A stretch of 64,000 bases of DNA from DASUGC01 sp035606665 (GTDB lineage: Bacteria; Acidobacteriota; Vicinamibacteria; Vicinamibacterales; SCN-69-37). Position 1 is the first letter of the stretch. Every line of letters begins with the position of its first letter. This document shows positions 36,208 to 43,874 of this stretch, piece by piece. The stretch spans positions 62,001-126,000 of the forward strand of contig DATNEY010000053.1 in assembly GCA_035606665.1 (NCBI GenBank). The letters are read 5' to 3'. Below the pieces are notes generated by a model that did not search any database, had not been told where the DNA came from, and saw only the letters and a list, made by a program, of their open reading frames with translations. Made by a program: the position numbers and the translations under genes.

Positions 36208-36362
36208 GGCGCGTCGGAACGCTCTCAGTTGACTCGATGCGGTGGATTCGTTGTCGGCACGCCCGTCTACATCGTCGTCGTGAGGGTGACCGGGCCGTTT
36301 CGAGCCCGCGGCCGCGTGAACAAGGCCGTGTGTGTGATCGAACCGGTGACGATCGGCGTCTT
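36208..36362. other. Non-coding scar between two gene stubs
   Basis: About 155 bases between the truncated SDR start and the truncated decarboxylase start. No frame gives a recognisable protein, although both strands have short open frames. It looks like deletion scar sequence. A terminator-like hairpin is not evident. Confidence 0.4.
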
Positions 36363-36413
36363 CTATTCGTGGCCGATGAATCCGGTCGCGCCCGTGACCG
36401 CGACCCGCTTCAC
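36363..36413 (-). pseudogene. Sixteen-codon stub of an NAD-binding SDR/epimerase gene
   Basis: A GTG at 36413 overlaps the desaturase stop as GTGA. The codons read VKRVAVTGATGFIGHE and then stop at 36363-36365. This is the first strand and Gly-rich loop (TGATGFIG) of an extended short-chain dehydrogenase/epimerase. The start architecture is that of a normal operon gene, but everything after the loop is gone. A chance match in 16 codons is possible but unlikely given the overlap and motif. Confidence 0.6.
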
Positions 36414-37405
36414 TCGCGGGGGCCCCTGGTCCCCACTCCGCTCGCGCGGCTCGCTCTGCTCGAGTTCGATCCTCTGACGATGCGCCTGAAGAGTGTGAGG
36501 CGGCGATCGGTGAGAAACGAGACCAGCACGGTCGTGCACGAGCGATGGGCCGTCAGATCGCGGTAGAACTCGGGCGCGATTGCGGGAATGCGCGGCAGCC
36601 GCCGCCACGGCACGCTCATCAAATCGTGATGCTCGTTGTGGTACCCGACGTTGAAGGCAACAGTGTTGAGCAGGCCGTAGTACGAATACGTCTCCTGGCC
36701 CTCGGTGATCACGTAGTGTTCCTGGATCCATCGCGCGCCGATCGGATGGAGGCCGATCGCGAGCACGGCCGACGCGAAGAGGTACTTGAACGGCTCGGGG
36801 CCGGCGAGCACCCACAGCACAGCCATCGCGGAGAACTGCGCGAACGCGTTGATCACCGTCCACCGATCCACTACCGGCACACGCGCGAGCCTTATCGGCC
36901 GAACGGCGCCGATGATGACGGCGAACAACGCAAGCCATCCGGCTTTGCGCGCCGCCGACGCGCCGATCATTCGTGCTTCGGTCTCACCGGGCAGATCGGC
37001 GTCCAGATCCTGATTGCCGAGATGTTTGTGGTGGAGCAAGTGGTACTTGCAGAACGACATGGCGGACGGCAGCACGAGCGGGAGATTCGCCACGATCGCC
37101 GCGATTTTGTTCCCTGCCGGTGCGCGAAAAACGAGGTTATGCGCGCATTCGTGGATCAGAACCCAAAGGGCATGATCTATCGTGGCGCCCACGATGTAGG
37201 CGATCGGCAGCCACACGTACCACGGTTGGCCCAGGAGTACGAACGCGAGCGAGAGTTGGACGGTGACGAGCACCGCAATCCAGACGGCGCTCGGAGGGTA
37301 GGGGCCGGCGAGATCGCGAAGCTCGGGGTGCGCCGCGAGCATCCGTCGTGCGCGGGAGATGTGCGGGTCGTCATACGGCACCCGGATGAAATCGGCCGCC
37401 GACAT
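36410..37405 (-). CDS. Sphingolipid delta-4 desaturase (DEGS1/DES1) homologue
   Basis: 331 residues, integral membrane di-iron fatty acid desaturase. It starts with the DES1 signature (FIRVPYDDPHISRARRML, HPELRDLAGP). Three His boxes are present: His85-ECA-His89, His122-LLHH126 and His256-NEHH260. The segment around GQETYSYYGLLN and FNVGYHNEHHD closely matches eukaryotic dihydroceramide desaturase. The known reaction is insertion of the 4,5-trans double bond into dihydroceramide using oxygen. Four hydrophobic helices surround the boxes. The last ~25 residues after RRIVRG are Arg/Ser/Gly-rich and atypical, perhaps altered by the downstream deletion. A closely related acyl substrate cannot be excluded. 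Confidence 0.85.
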   Translation of the reverse strand: MSAADFIRVPYDDPHISRARRMLAAHPELRDLAGPYPPSAVWIAVLVTVQLSLAFVLLGQPWYVWLPIAYIVGATIDHALWVLIHECAHNLVFRAPAGNKIAAIVANLPLVLPSAMSFCKYHLLHHKHLGNQDLDADLPGETEARMIGASAARKAGWLALFAVIIGAVRPIRLARVPVVDRWTVINAFAQFSAMAVLWVLAGPEPFKYLFASAVLAIGLHPIGARWIQEHYVITEGQETYSYYGLLNTVAFNVGYHNEHHDLMSVPWRRLPRIPAIAPEFYRDLTAHRSCTTVLVSFLTDRRLTLFRRIVRGSNSSRASRASGVGTRGPRE

Positions 37406-37428
37406 GGCGCGTACTTTAGCATGTTGAG

Positions 37429-37459
37429 GGGCCGCACTTGTTGCGGCTTCATGCGGCCC
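37429..37459. promoter_or_regulatory. Inverted repeat upstream of the desaturase gene
   Basis: GGGCCGCA (37429-37436) and TGCGGCCC (37452-37459) form a perfect 8-bp stem with a 15-base loop, 24 bases before the start at 37405. A further TGCGGC lies in the loop. It could be an operator or the terminator of an upstream transcript. The rest of 37406-37534 shows nothing else. Confidence 0.4.
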
Positions 37460-37534
37460 ACATCGTAGCTTGAGCGAACGCGTGAGCGGACCGCGGCAGA
37501 CGTCCTAGTCCGCGCAGAACCAGACGCGCCGCGT

Positions 37535-38122
37535 TCACATCTTTGGCAGAAACCGTCCGGTCCGTTCTTGGTAGTCGCGATACGCCTGCCCGAACTTGAG
37601 AGCGAGCTGTTCCTCCTCCACGCGCGATCGAACCGCAAGAAGGCCGAAGACGGCAACAGCGAACGCGAAAATGAACCAGTTGGCCGCCAGCAACGCCGCG
37701 CCGAAACTCACGAAGGCCATCGAGACATAGAAAGGATGTCTGATCCAGCGGTAGGGCCCGCGAGTCACCAGCGTGTGCTCCTCGCGTGTGACGACCGTGT
37801 CCGTCAGATTCCGTCCCAGCGTCGGCATCGTCCAGGCGGTGAGAAGAATGCCGAGCGCGGTGAGCAGCGCTCCGGACCATCGAAGAGCCGGCGGCAGCGC
37901 GACCGCCGACCAGGCCATCGATGACGGGTTCAGCATGTAGGCGATTACGCCCATCCATAGTGCCGCGCCCGCCGGCCGCAGGGTCGCAAGAATGAACATT
38001 CCCTCCTTGCGGCGATCGAGCCGTTCGCGCGTACCGGCTCTGATCCTATGGGGCAGCGCAATCGCCACTGTGGCGACGAAACCCGCGACAACGATCCAGC
38101 GGAACAGGGAATCGTCAGCCAC
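37535..38122 (-). CDS. Isoprenylcysteine/phospholipid methyltransferase-like membrane protein
   Basis: 195 residues from the GTG at 38122 (VADDSLFRWIVV). An ATG at 38209 is open but would overlap the S9 peptidase gene and cross an 18-base tandem repeat. Five hydrophobic helices are predicted. The C-terminal signature LVTRGPYRWIRHPFYVSM and EEEQLALKFGQAYRDYQERTGRFLP is that of the ICMT/PEMT/DUF1295 family, which methylates membrane-bound substrates with SAM. Most bacterial members are of unknown substrate. It lies downstream of the S9 peptidase gene on the same strand, with the desaturase gene further downstream. Confidence 0.85.
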   Translation of the reverse strand: MADDSLFRWIVVAGFVATVAIALPHRIRAGTRERLDRRKEGMFILATLRPAGAALWMGVIAYMLNPSSMAWSAVALPPALRWSGALLTALGILLTAWTMPTLGRNLTDTVVTREEHTLVTRGPYRWIRHPFYVSMAFVSFGAALLAANWFIFAFAVAVFGLLAVRSRVEEEQLALKFGQAYRDYQERTGRFLPKM

Positions 38123-38130
38123 AGGAGCTC

Positions 38131-38166
38131 GCGTCGTTCTCGTCGTTGGCGTCGTTCTCGTCGTTA
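38131..38166. repeat. 18-base tandem repeat, two copies
   Basis: GCGTCGTTCTCGTCGTTG at 38131-38148 is followed by GCGTCGTTCTCGTCGTTA at 38149-38166, with only the last base changed. It spans the 3' end of the S9 peptidase gene and the gap before the methyltransferase-like gene. Read through on the minus strand it would encode Thr-Thr-Arg repeats. Confidence 0.7.
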
Positions 38167-41088
38167 GCGAGTGCCCTTCATTACCTGTGGCACTCCCTTC
38201 GTCATCCACTCCGGCGCCGGCGCGCCCTTGAGGTAGTGATCGAAGAATTGCCGCATCCGGATCTGGAAGTCGATCTGATTCTCCTTGCGGCCAAGGTGAT
38301 GCGCCTCTTCCGGATAGGAGAGCAGGATGACCTGCTTGCCGAGCCGGCGCGCCGCGGCGTAGAACTCGAGGCCCTGTCCCCAGTCGACGGCGCCGTCGGC
38401 GGTGCCGTGCAGGATCAGGAACGGCGTCTTGATGTTCGGCGCGTTGTGGATCGGCGACTGGCTCTCATAGAGCGCGTGATGCGACCACGGTGTCACGTTC
38501 TCGCCCATGCGCACCTGGCCGACCTCCGTGATGCCCTGCTGGATCGTGCCCGTCGAGCGATAGAGCGTGCCGTAGAAGCTGGTGAGATCTGTCGGCGGAG
38601 CGCCGGTGACGACGGCCGCGAACATGTCGGTGGCGGTGACGAGGAACGACGACTGATAGCCGCCCCAGCTGTGCCCCTGCAGTCCGACCTTCTTCGGATC
38701 CGCGTAGCCGAGCTCGATGACTTTCTTCACCGCGCTGCCGACGCAGTCGAGCGCGGACGATCCGGGCTTGCCGATTTCGTACACGACGTCCGGCTGCAGC
38801 ACCAGGTAGCCATTGCTCGCGTACGTCGCCATGTGGGGGCGATCGTCGTACGGCGGAATCTGGAAGTTGTGGTGCGTGTTCGACATGATCTCGTAGAAGT
38901 ACACGAGCATCGGATAGCGCTTGCCCGGCTCGTAGCCCGCGGGCAGCGTGAGCGTCGCCTGCAGCTTCTGGCCTTTGCTGTTCGTGTAGTCGATGAGTTT
39001 CTTCGAGCCCCACGCGAACTGTTTCAGGAGATCCGGGTCAGCGTCCGTGACCTGCCGTGGCGCGCCGAACTCCTTCGTGCTGACCCAGTAGTTCGGGTAC
39101 TCGTTGAACGTCTGCTGCGTGAAGATCACGCGGTCCGCGTTTTTCGCCACGATCGGCGCACCGATTGCCTTGTCGGCCCAGATCAGCGGCTGCGGCGCCT
39201 GACCGGGGGCCATGCCGAAGTACCCGGTCTTCTTTGTGAATTCGCCGTACGCGGAGAAGGTGATCGGTTTCGTGAGGTCGATACCTTCATTTCCACCGGC
39301 TCCGGCTCCACCTCCTCGTCCTCCTCCGCCGCCCGCTCCCGTGGGCCTCATCGGCGCCACTCGGAGGCGTACTTCCTGCTTCGCGCCCGCGCCCTTCGTC
39401 ACATTGACCGGTGTACCGCCGGCGAGCGGCAGCGACCAGAGGTCATACCGGTCGTACAAGAGGGCGGACTTGCCGTCGGCGCTGAAGCCTGCGACGCCGT
39501 ACACGGGCTTCTCGTAGTCGTGGTCGTCCTCGGCGTCCAGGAAACTTCGGCCGCCATCGATCGCCGTCTTCTTTCCCGTCGCCATGTCGTACGAGTAGAC
39601 ACGGCTCTTCTGCAGGTAGAGGAACCACTTGCCGTCAGGTGACGATCCCATCGTGCGCGAGAGCGCGGGCTCGATGATCGTCTTCTCTCCCGTCAGGAGA
39701 TTCACGCGGTACACGTCCGCCTTGCTGCCGCCCCACGCAATCTGTCCGCGGTACGGCGTATCGATTCGGCCGACCGCCCACTTGAGATCGTCGGTCGGCG
39801 TGATCGTCCGCATGTCGTCGTTGGCAATCTGCCGCACGGCGCCCGACGCAAGATCGACGACGGCCGCGAACGTCGAACGTCGGTCCTGATTCACCGTGAT
39901 CATCTGTTGAGATTGCGGCCGCTCGTCCTTCCAGTGCCACACGTCCACGTTGGCCGCGGGCTCGGTTGCTGTTGATGCGGGCCGATCCGGTTCCTGCGCC
40001 TTCACGCCGACGAGGATCCGTGCGCCGTCGCTGGACCACCGTGGCGCCGTGAATTCACTGATCACCATGCCCGCCGGAAAGGACGATGACTTCGCGGGAT
40101 CGACAGTCGTCATGCGCGCGTTTGGTGATCCGGCGTTCGTCCACGCGAGCAGCACGTTGTCCTTCTGCAGGCGGTCGCGCGCCTTGTCGCCACGCAGCAC
40201 CGCCAGGTTCGTGCCCTTGTCGCTCCAGGCGAGCTGGTCGTAGTCCGCGGCGGCGGTGTCGAGCATCTTCGTTTCGCCCGAGCCCAGCGTCATCACGTAC
40301 ACGCCGTTCCCGAGGCGTGACTGGCCGCGCACCGTGTACGCCATCAACGCGCCGGCGTCATCGAACGTGAAGGCGCCGACGTTGCCGACGTAGCGCTGAT
40401 CCCCGGTCGCAAGATTGCGCATCAGGAGATCGGTGCCCGGCTGTGACGCGTTGTCCACCGGCGCACCGCCCGCCCGGCCGCCGCCGCGTCCGGCATTCGG
40501 ATCGGCCGCGGCAGGGGCATTGGCCGCCTGCGGCCGCAGCAGCACCCACTCGCCATTCGGCGAAAAACTGAAACTCGCGACGGCGGGGAAGGACGTCTTC
40601 GTTCCGGTCGTGAGGTCGAGGATCTCAAACGTGCGCTGGGGCGCCTGCGCGGCCGCGCCCTGTCCGCCAGTTGCCGGCGCCTGCGCGCCACCGCCGCGTC
40701 CGGCGTTGCCGCGACCACCGCGACCCGCCGGCGGGGCGACGAAGTATGCGACCCAGCGGCTCGTGTCCGAGAACGACGCGCCGGTACCCCGCGGGATTTC
40801 GTGCGTGGTCGCGGAGTCGAGCGACTGGACGAACATCGTGCCGTCGCCGTCGTTCGGCGTCACGGTGTAGAGCATCCACTTGCCGTCCGCCGAGATCGCC
40901 GCGCCGCCGAGGCGCTTGAATCGCGCGTAGTCCTCGATGGTGATCGGCTTCGCGCCACTCGCGCTCGCAGCCTCGACTTTTCCTTTCACTTCCCCGGAGG
41001 GGTACTGCTGGCCCAGCAGCAGGGGGGTGAACGCGACGACGAATGTCACGGCGAGGACGAAGCGATGGACAAACCGCGTGGATCTCAT
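38164..41088 (-). CDS. Secreted S9 family (prolyl-oligopeptidase-type) peptidase
   Basis: 974 residues from the ATG at 41088 with AGGAG seven to eight bases upstream; the frame extends further but without sense. A signal peptide covers ~8-28. A beta-propeller occupies the middle and an alpha/beta-hydrolase the end: Ser807 in GHSWGGY, Asp in HGTADGAVDW and His in PEEAHHLGRK. Two low-complexity Gly/Arg-rich inserts (~100-125 and ~380-400) are typical of acidobacterial members and probably form loops. It probably trims peptides in the periplasm. It diverges from the cytochrome gene over about 127 bases. Confidence 0.92.
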   Translation of the reverse strand: MRSTRFVHRFVLAVTFVVAFTPLLLGQQYPSGEVKGKVEAASASGAKPITIEDYARFKRLGGAAISADGKWMLYTVTPNDGDGTMFVQSLDSATTHEIPRGTGASFSDTSRWVAYFVAPPAGRGGRGNAGRGGGAQAPATGGQGAAAQAPQRTFEILDLTTGTKTSFPAVASFSFSPNGEWVLLRPQAANAPAAADPNAGRGGGRAGGAPVDNASQPGTDLLMRNLATGDQRYVGNVGAFTFDDAGALMAYTVRGQSRLGNGVYVMTLGSGETKMLDTAAADYDQLAWSDKGTNLAVLRGDKARDRLQKDNVLLAWTNAGSPNARMTTVDPAKSSSFPAGMVISEFTAPRWSSDGARILVGVKAQEPDRPASTATEPAANVDVWHWKDERPQSQQMITVNQDRRSTFAAVVDLASGAVRQIANDDMRTITPTDDLKWAVGRIDTPYRGQIAWGGSKADVYRVNLLTGEKTIIEPALSRTMGSSPDGKWFLYLQKSRVYSYDMATGKKTAIDGGRSFLDAEDDHDYEKPVYGVAGFSADGKSALLYDRYDLWSLPLAGGTPVNVTKGAGAKQEVRLRVAPMRPTGAGGGGGRGGGAGAGGNEGIDLTKPITFSAYGEFTKKTGYFGMAPGQAPQPLIWADKAIGAPIVAKNADRVIFTQQTFNEYPNYWVSTKEFGAPRQVTDADPDLLKQFAWGSKKLIDYTNSKGQKLQATLTLPAGYEPGKRYPMLVYFYEIMSNTHHNFQIPPYDDRPHMATYASNGYLVLQPDVVYEIGKPGSSALDCVGSAVKKVIELGYADPKKVGLQGHSWGGYQSSFLVTATDMFAAVVTGAPPTDLTSFYGTLYRSTGTIQQGITEVGQVRMGENVTPWSHHALYESQSPIHNAPNIKTPFLILHGTADGAVDWGQGLEFYAAARRLGKQVILLSYPEEAHHLGRKENQIDFQIRMRQFFDHYLKGAPAPEWMTKGVPQVMKGTR

Positions 41089-41215
41089 GGCGAACTCCTG
41101 GAGTGTCGGGAAGGATACACCTGTCATTGATGCGGCAGACAGCCCGTTCGGGTGTAGTATTCCGCCTCCTAATCCGGTCAAGCTCCACGTTCCGGCAGCG
41201 AAGCGAGGTATGGCC

Positions 41216-42460
41216 ATGCGAAGGCTCACATCGTTCGGTCTGGTTTCTTCCGTTCTTGTTTGGGCAGGTTGTCTCGTCGGCGGCGTCTCGGCACATGACT
41301 CGACGGCCGATCGCTCGATTCGTAAGGTGCCGTGGACTCTGCCGTCACGGCTCGATCCGAGAGTCGTGGCGCGCGCTCGAGCTGCGGCATCGGCCGTGCA
41401 GAGCCAGGGGCGGGGCGTCGGGAACGAAGGCCGCCGGTTGTTCGAAGAAGAAACGTTCGGCGGCAATGGCCGGACGTGCGTCACATGTCACAGCAAGGAA
41501 ACCGGCACGGTCTCGCCCGAGGACGCGCAGGCCCGTTTCGCCGCCAACCCGAACGACCCGCTCTTCCGGCACGACGGAAGCGACGACGGGCTCGGGAACG
41601 GCGTCTCGAGAATGCTGGCGGACGCCACGGTGCTGATTCCAATCAGGATGCACGCCAATGTCGAGCTGGCCAGCGACCCGAGCGCCCAGTTCGTGACTCT
41701 GCGGCGCGGTATTCCGACAACGATCAACACGCCGGGCCTCGATCCCGTGCTGATGCTCGATGGCCGTCAACCGGATCTGCATGCGCAGGCCGCCGGCGCG
41801 ATTCACGACCACGGGCAGAACACCGTGGCGCCCACGACGGGGCAGCTCGATCTCATCGCGCGGTTTCAATTGACTGACCGGTTCTTCAGTTCGACTCAGC
41901 TGAAGAACTACGCGAACGGCGCCGCAGCACCCAAGCTGCCTCCGGGCACCACCGCCTCGGAGCGCCGCGGCCGCCGTTTCTTCGAGGACTTGCCGCCGGA
42001 CGACGCGACGTTCAAGGACGGACTCTGCGCGAATTGCCACAGCGGTCCGCTGCTCAACCAGACGAATCAGTTCCTTCCCGTGCCGATTCCGGTCGGAAGC
42101 CGGTTTCAGACGATCCTGGTGTCCGAGCTCAACGTCGCGGGGAACCCCGTGCTCGATTTCAACTTCACGAACCCGGACGGGTCGATCACCGTCGTGTCGA
42201 GTCCGGATCCGGGGCGGGCGCTCATCACCGGGCGGGCGGATGACCAGCTCACGACGTTCGATCACACCAACGCGTTCAAGATTCCTTCACTGCGAGGAGT
42301 CGCCCGGACCGCGCCGTACTTCCACGACAACTCCGCCAAGTCGCTCGAGGACGTGCTGCTGCACTACCAGCTCTTCTTCGACATCGTGACCGGCGGATTC
42401 ATCCATCTCGATGCCCGCGACATGGCGGACATCATCGCCTACATGAAACTGCTGAAGTAG
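41216..42460 (+). CDS. Di-haem c-type cytochrome, cytochrome c peroxidase-like
   Basis: 414 residues from ATG 41216, which sits 8 bases after GAGG; ATG 41210 is too close to that site. A signal peptide or lipoprotein signal spans ~5-27 (VWAGC could be a weak lipobox). Two haem sites are seen: CVTCH at 88-92 and CANCH at 271-275. The end, with APYFHDNSAKSLEDVLLHY and DMADIIAYMKLL, matches the C-terminal haem domain of CcpA/MauG-like proteins. It probably carries electrons or reduces peroxide in the periplasm. The amidohydrolase gene follows after 13 bases. Confidence 0.88.
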   Translation: MRRLTSFGLVSSVLVWAGCLVGGVSAHDSTADRSIRKVPWTLPSRLDPRVVARARAAASAVQSQGRGVGNEGRRLFEEETFGGNGRTCVTCHSKETGTVSPEDAQARFAANPNDPLFRHDGSDDGLGNGVSRMLADATVLIPIRMHANVELASDPSAQFVTLRRGIPTTINTPGLDPVLMLDGRQPDLHAQAAGAIHDHGQNTVAPTTGQLDLIARFQLTDRFFSSTQLKNYANGAAAPKLPPGTTASERRGRRFFEDLPPDDATFKDGLCANCHSGPLLNQTNQFLPVPIPVGSRFQTILVSELNVAGNPVLDFNFTNPDGSITVVSSPDPGRALITGRADDQLTTFDHTNAFKIPSLRGVARTAPYFHDNSAKSLEDVLLHYQLFFDIVTGGFIHLDARDMADIIAYMKLLK

Positions 42461-42473
42461 AGAACCGCGACAC

Positions 42474-43802
42474 ATGAAGCGCCTGACCCTGCTCGCATCG
42501 CTGCTGCTCACGATTGCGCCGGCCGCCCAGACGCCGGCGCAACAGGCGCCCGCCGCGATCACCGCCATTCGCGCGGGCCGCCTGCTCGATCCCGACGCGG
42601 GTGTGGTCCGTGCGAATCAGATCATCCTGATCGAGGGCACGCGCATTCGCGATGTGGGACCGAACGTCGCGATTCCCGCGGGCGCCACCGTCATCGACCT
42701 TTCGAAGATGACGGTGATGCCCGGGCTCGTGGATGCGCACAACCATCTGGCGCTCACGTACAAGCCGATTCCTGAAAACAACGTGTATTACTTCACGTAC
42801 GTCCAGGAATCGACGGCGTTGCGTGCGATTCAGGCCGCGTCGAACGGCATCCAGATGCTCGCGTCCGGTTTCACCATCGTCCGCGACATGGGCAACAACG
42901 GGAACTATGCCGACACGGCGCTGCGGCAGGCAGTTGAGCAGGGCTGGATTCCCGGTCCGACGATCATCAACTCCGGGATCATCATCGGCGGCATGGGCGG
43001 GCAGTTCTTTCCGACGCCCGAGATGGCGAAGGACCACAACATCGTCTATCCCGAGTACCTCGATGCCGACACGCCGGACGAGATCGTGAAGGCGATCCGG
43101 CAGAACGTGCTGTTCGGCGCGCGCGTGATCAAGATCTGCGTGGACTGCAAGCCGTACGGCTACACGGCGGACGAGATCCGCCTGATCATTCGCGAGTCCG
43201 CGAAGGCCGGCATGAAGGTCGAAGGACACGTGCAGACGCTCAGCGGCGCGCGCAACGCCATCGACGCCGGCATCTGGTCGATTGCGCACTCGACGGCGTT
43301 GAACGACGAGATGCACAAGCTCATGGCGCAGAAGGGCATCTGGCGCGCAGGTACCGAGACGCCGCAAGGGCTGGCGGGACATCCGGTCGCGGATGGGGCG
43401 TACCGGCGGACGGTCGAGGGGCTCAAGAACGCGTACGACAACAAAGTGCCGCTCACGTTCTCCACGGACGCCGACTACTGGGTCGAGGGCAAGACGCGCG
43501 GCGAAGTCTGCCTGGAGTTTCTGAAGACCTGGAAGGATGCGGGCATCCCGAACGCCGACATCATCCGCGCCATGACGACGAATGGCTACAAGGTGAGCGT
43601 GACTGATCAAACCCGCGGCCCGATCAAGCCGGGATTCTTCGCGGACCTCATCGCGCTCGCAGGCAATCCGCTCGAAGACGTCTACGCGCTGAAGCAGGTG
43701 GCGTTCGTCATGAAAGACGGCCAGGTCTTCAAGCGCGACGGCGTCATGACGCCAGGCGTCTTCTTCAACGGCGGCCCCGTCAACGGCTGGCGGATCCGTT
43801 GA
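42474..43802 (+). CDS. Secreted amidohydrolase (imidazolonepropionase-like group)
   Basis: 442 residues with a signal peptide (MKRLTLLASLLLTIAPAAQT). A small composite sheet domain flanks a TIM barrel: HxH metal motif in VDAHNHL, a possible bridging Lys in RVIKICVDC, His in EGHVQ, His in IAHST and Asp in STDADYW. The family includes prolidase-like peptidases and cyclic-imide hydrolases; the exported versions are common in Acidobacteria and usually of unknown substrate. It may be co-transcribed with the cytochrome upstream and lies 72 bases before the receptor gene. Confidence 0.88.
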   Translation: MKRLTLLASLLLTIAPAAQTPAQQAPAAITAIRAGRLLDPDAGVVRANQIILIEGTRIRDVGPNVAIPAGATVIDLSKMTVMPGLVDAHNHLALTYKPIPENNVYYFTYVQESTALRAIQAASNGIQMLASGFTIVRDMGNNGNYADTALRQAVEQGWIPGPTIINSGIIIGGMGGQFFPTPEMAKDHNIVYPEYLDADTPDEIVKAIRQNVLFGARVIKICVDCKPYGYTADEIRLIIRESAKAGMKVEGHVQTLSGARNAIDAGIWSIAHSTALNDEMHKLMAQKGIWRAGTETPQGLAGHPVADGAYRRTVEGLKNAYDNKVPLTFSTDADYWVEGKTRGEVCLEFLKTWKDAGIPNADIIRAMTTNGYKVSVTDQTRGPIKPGFFADLIALAGNPLEDVYALKQVAFVMKDGQVFKRDGVMTPGVFFNGGPVNGWRIR

Positions 43803-43874
43803 GGACCTCGGGAGTCGTTTTCGACCCAAAAGGGAAACTCGGGTAGGCTTCCGCTGTTGACCACGGGAGGTCTC

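Noticed and set aside
36208..36362. A minus-strand peptide (TPIVTGSITHTALF...) as a third gene fragment.
   Set aside because: It matches nothing I can name and is too short to judge.
35938..36477. A 179-codon plus-strand open frame over the gene stubs.
   Set aside because: Its composition is atypical and the opposite strand gives clear decarboxylase and SDR starts in the same region.
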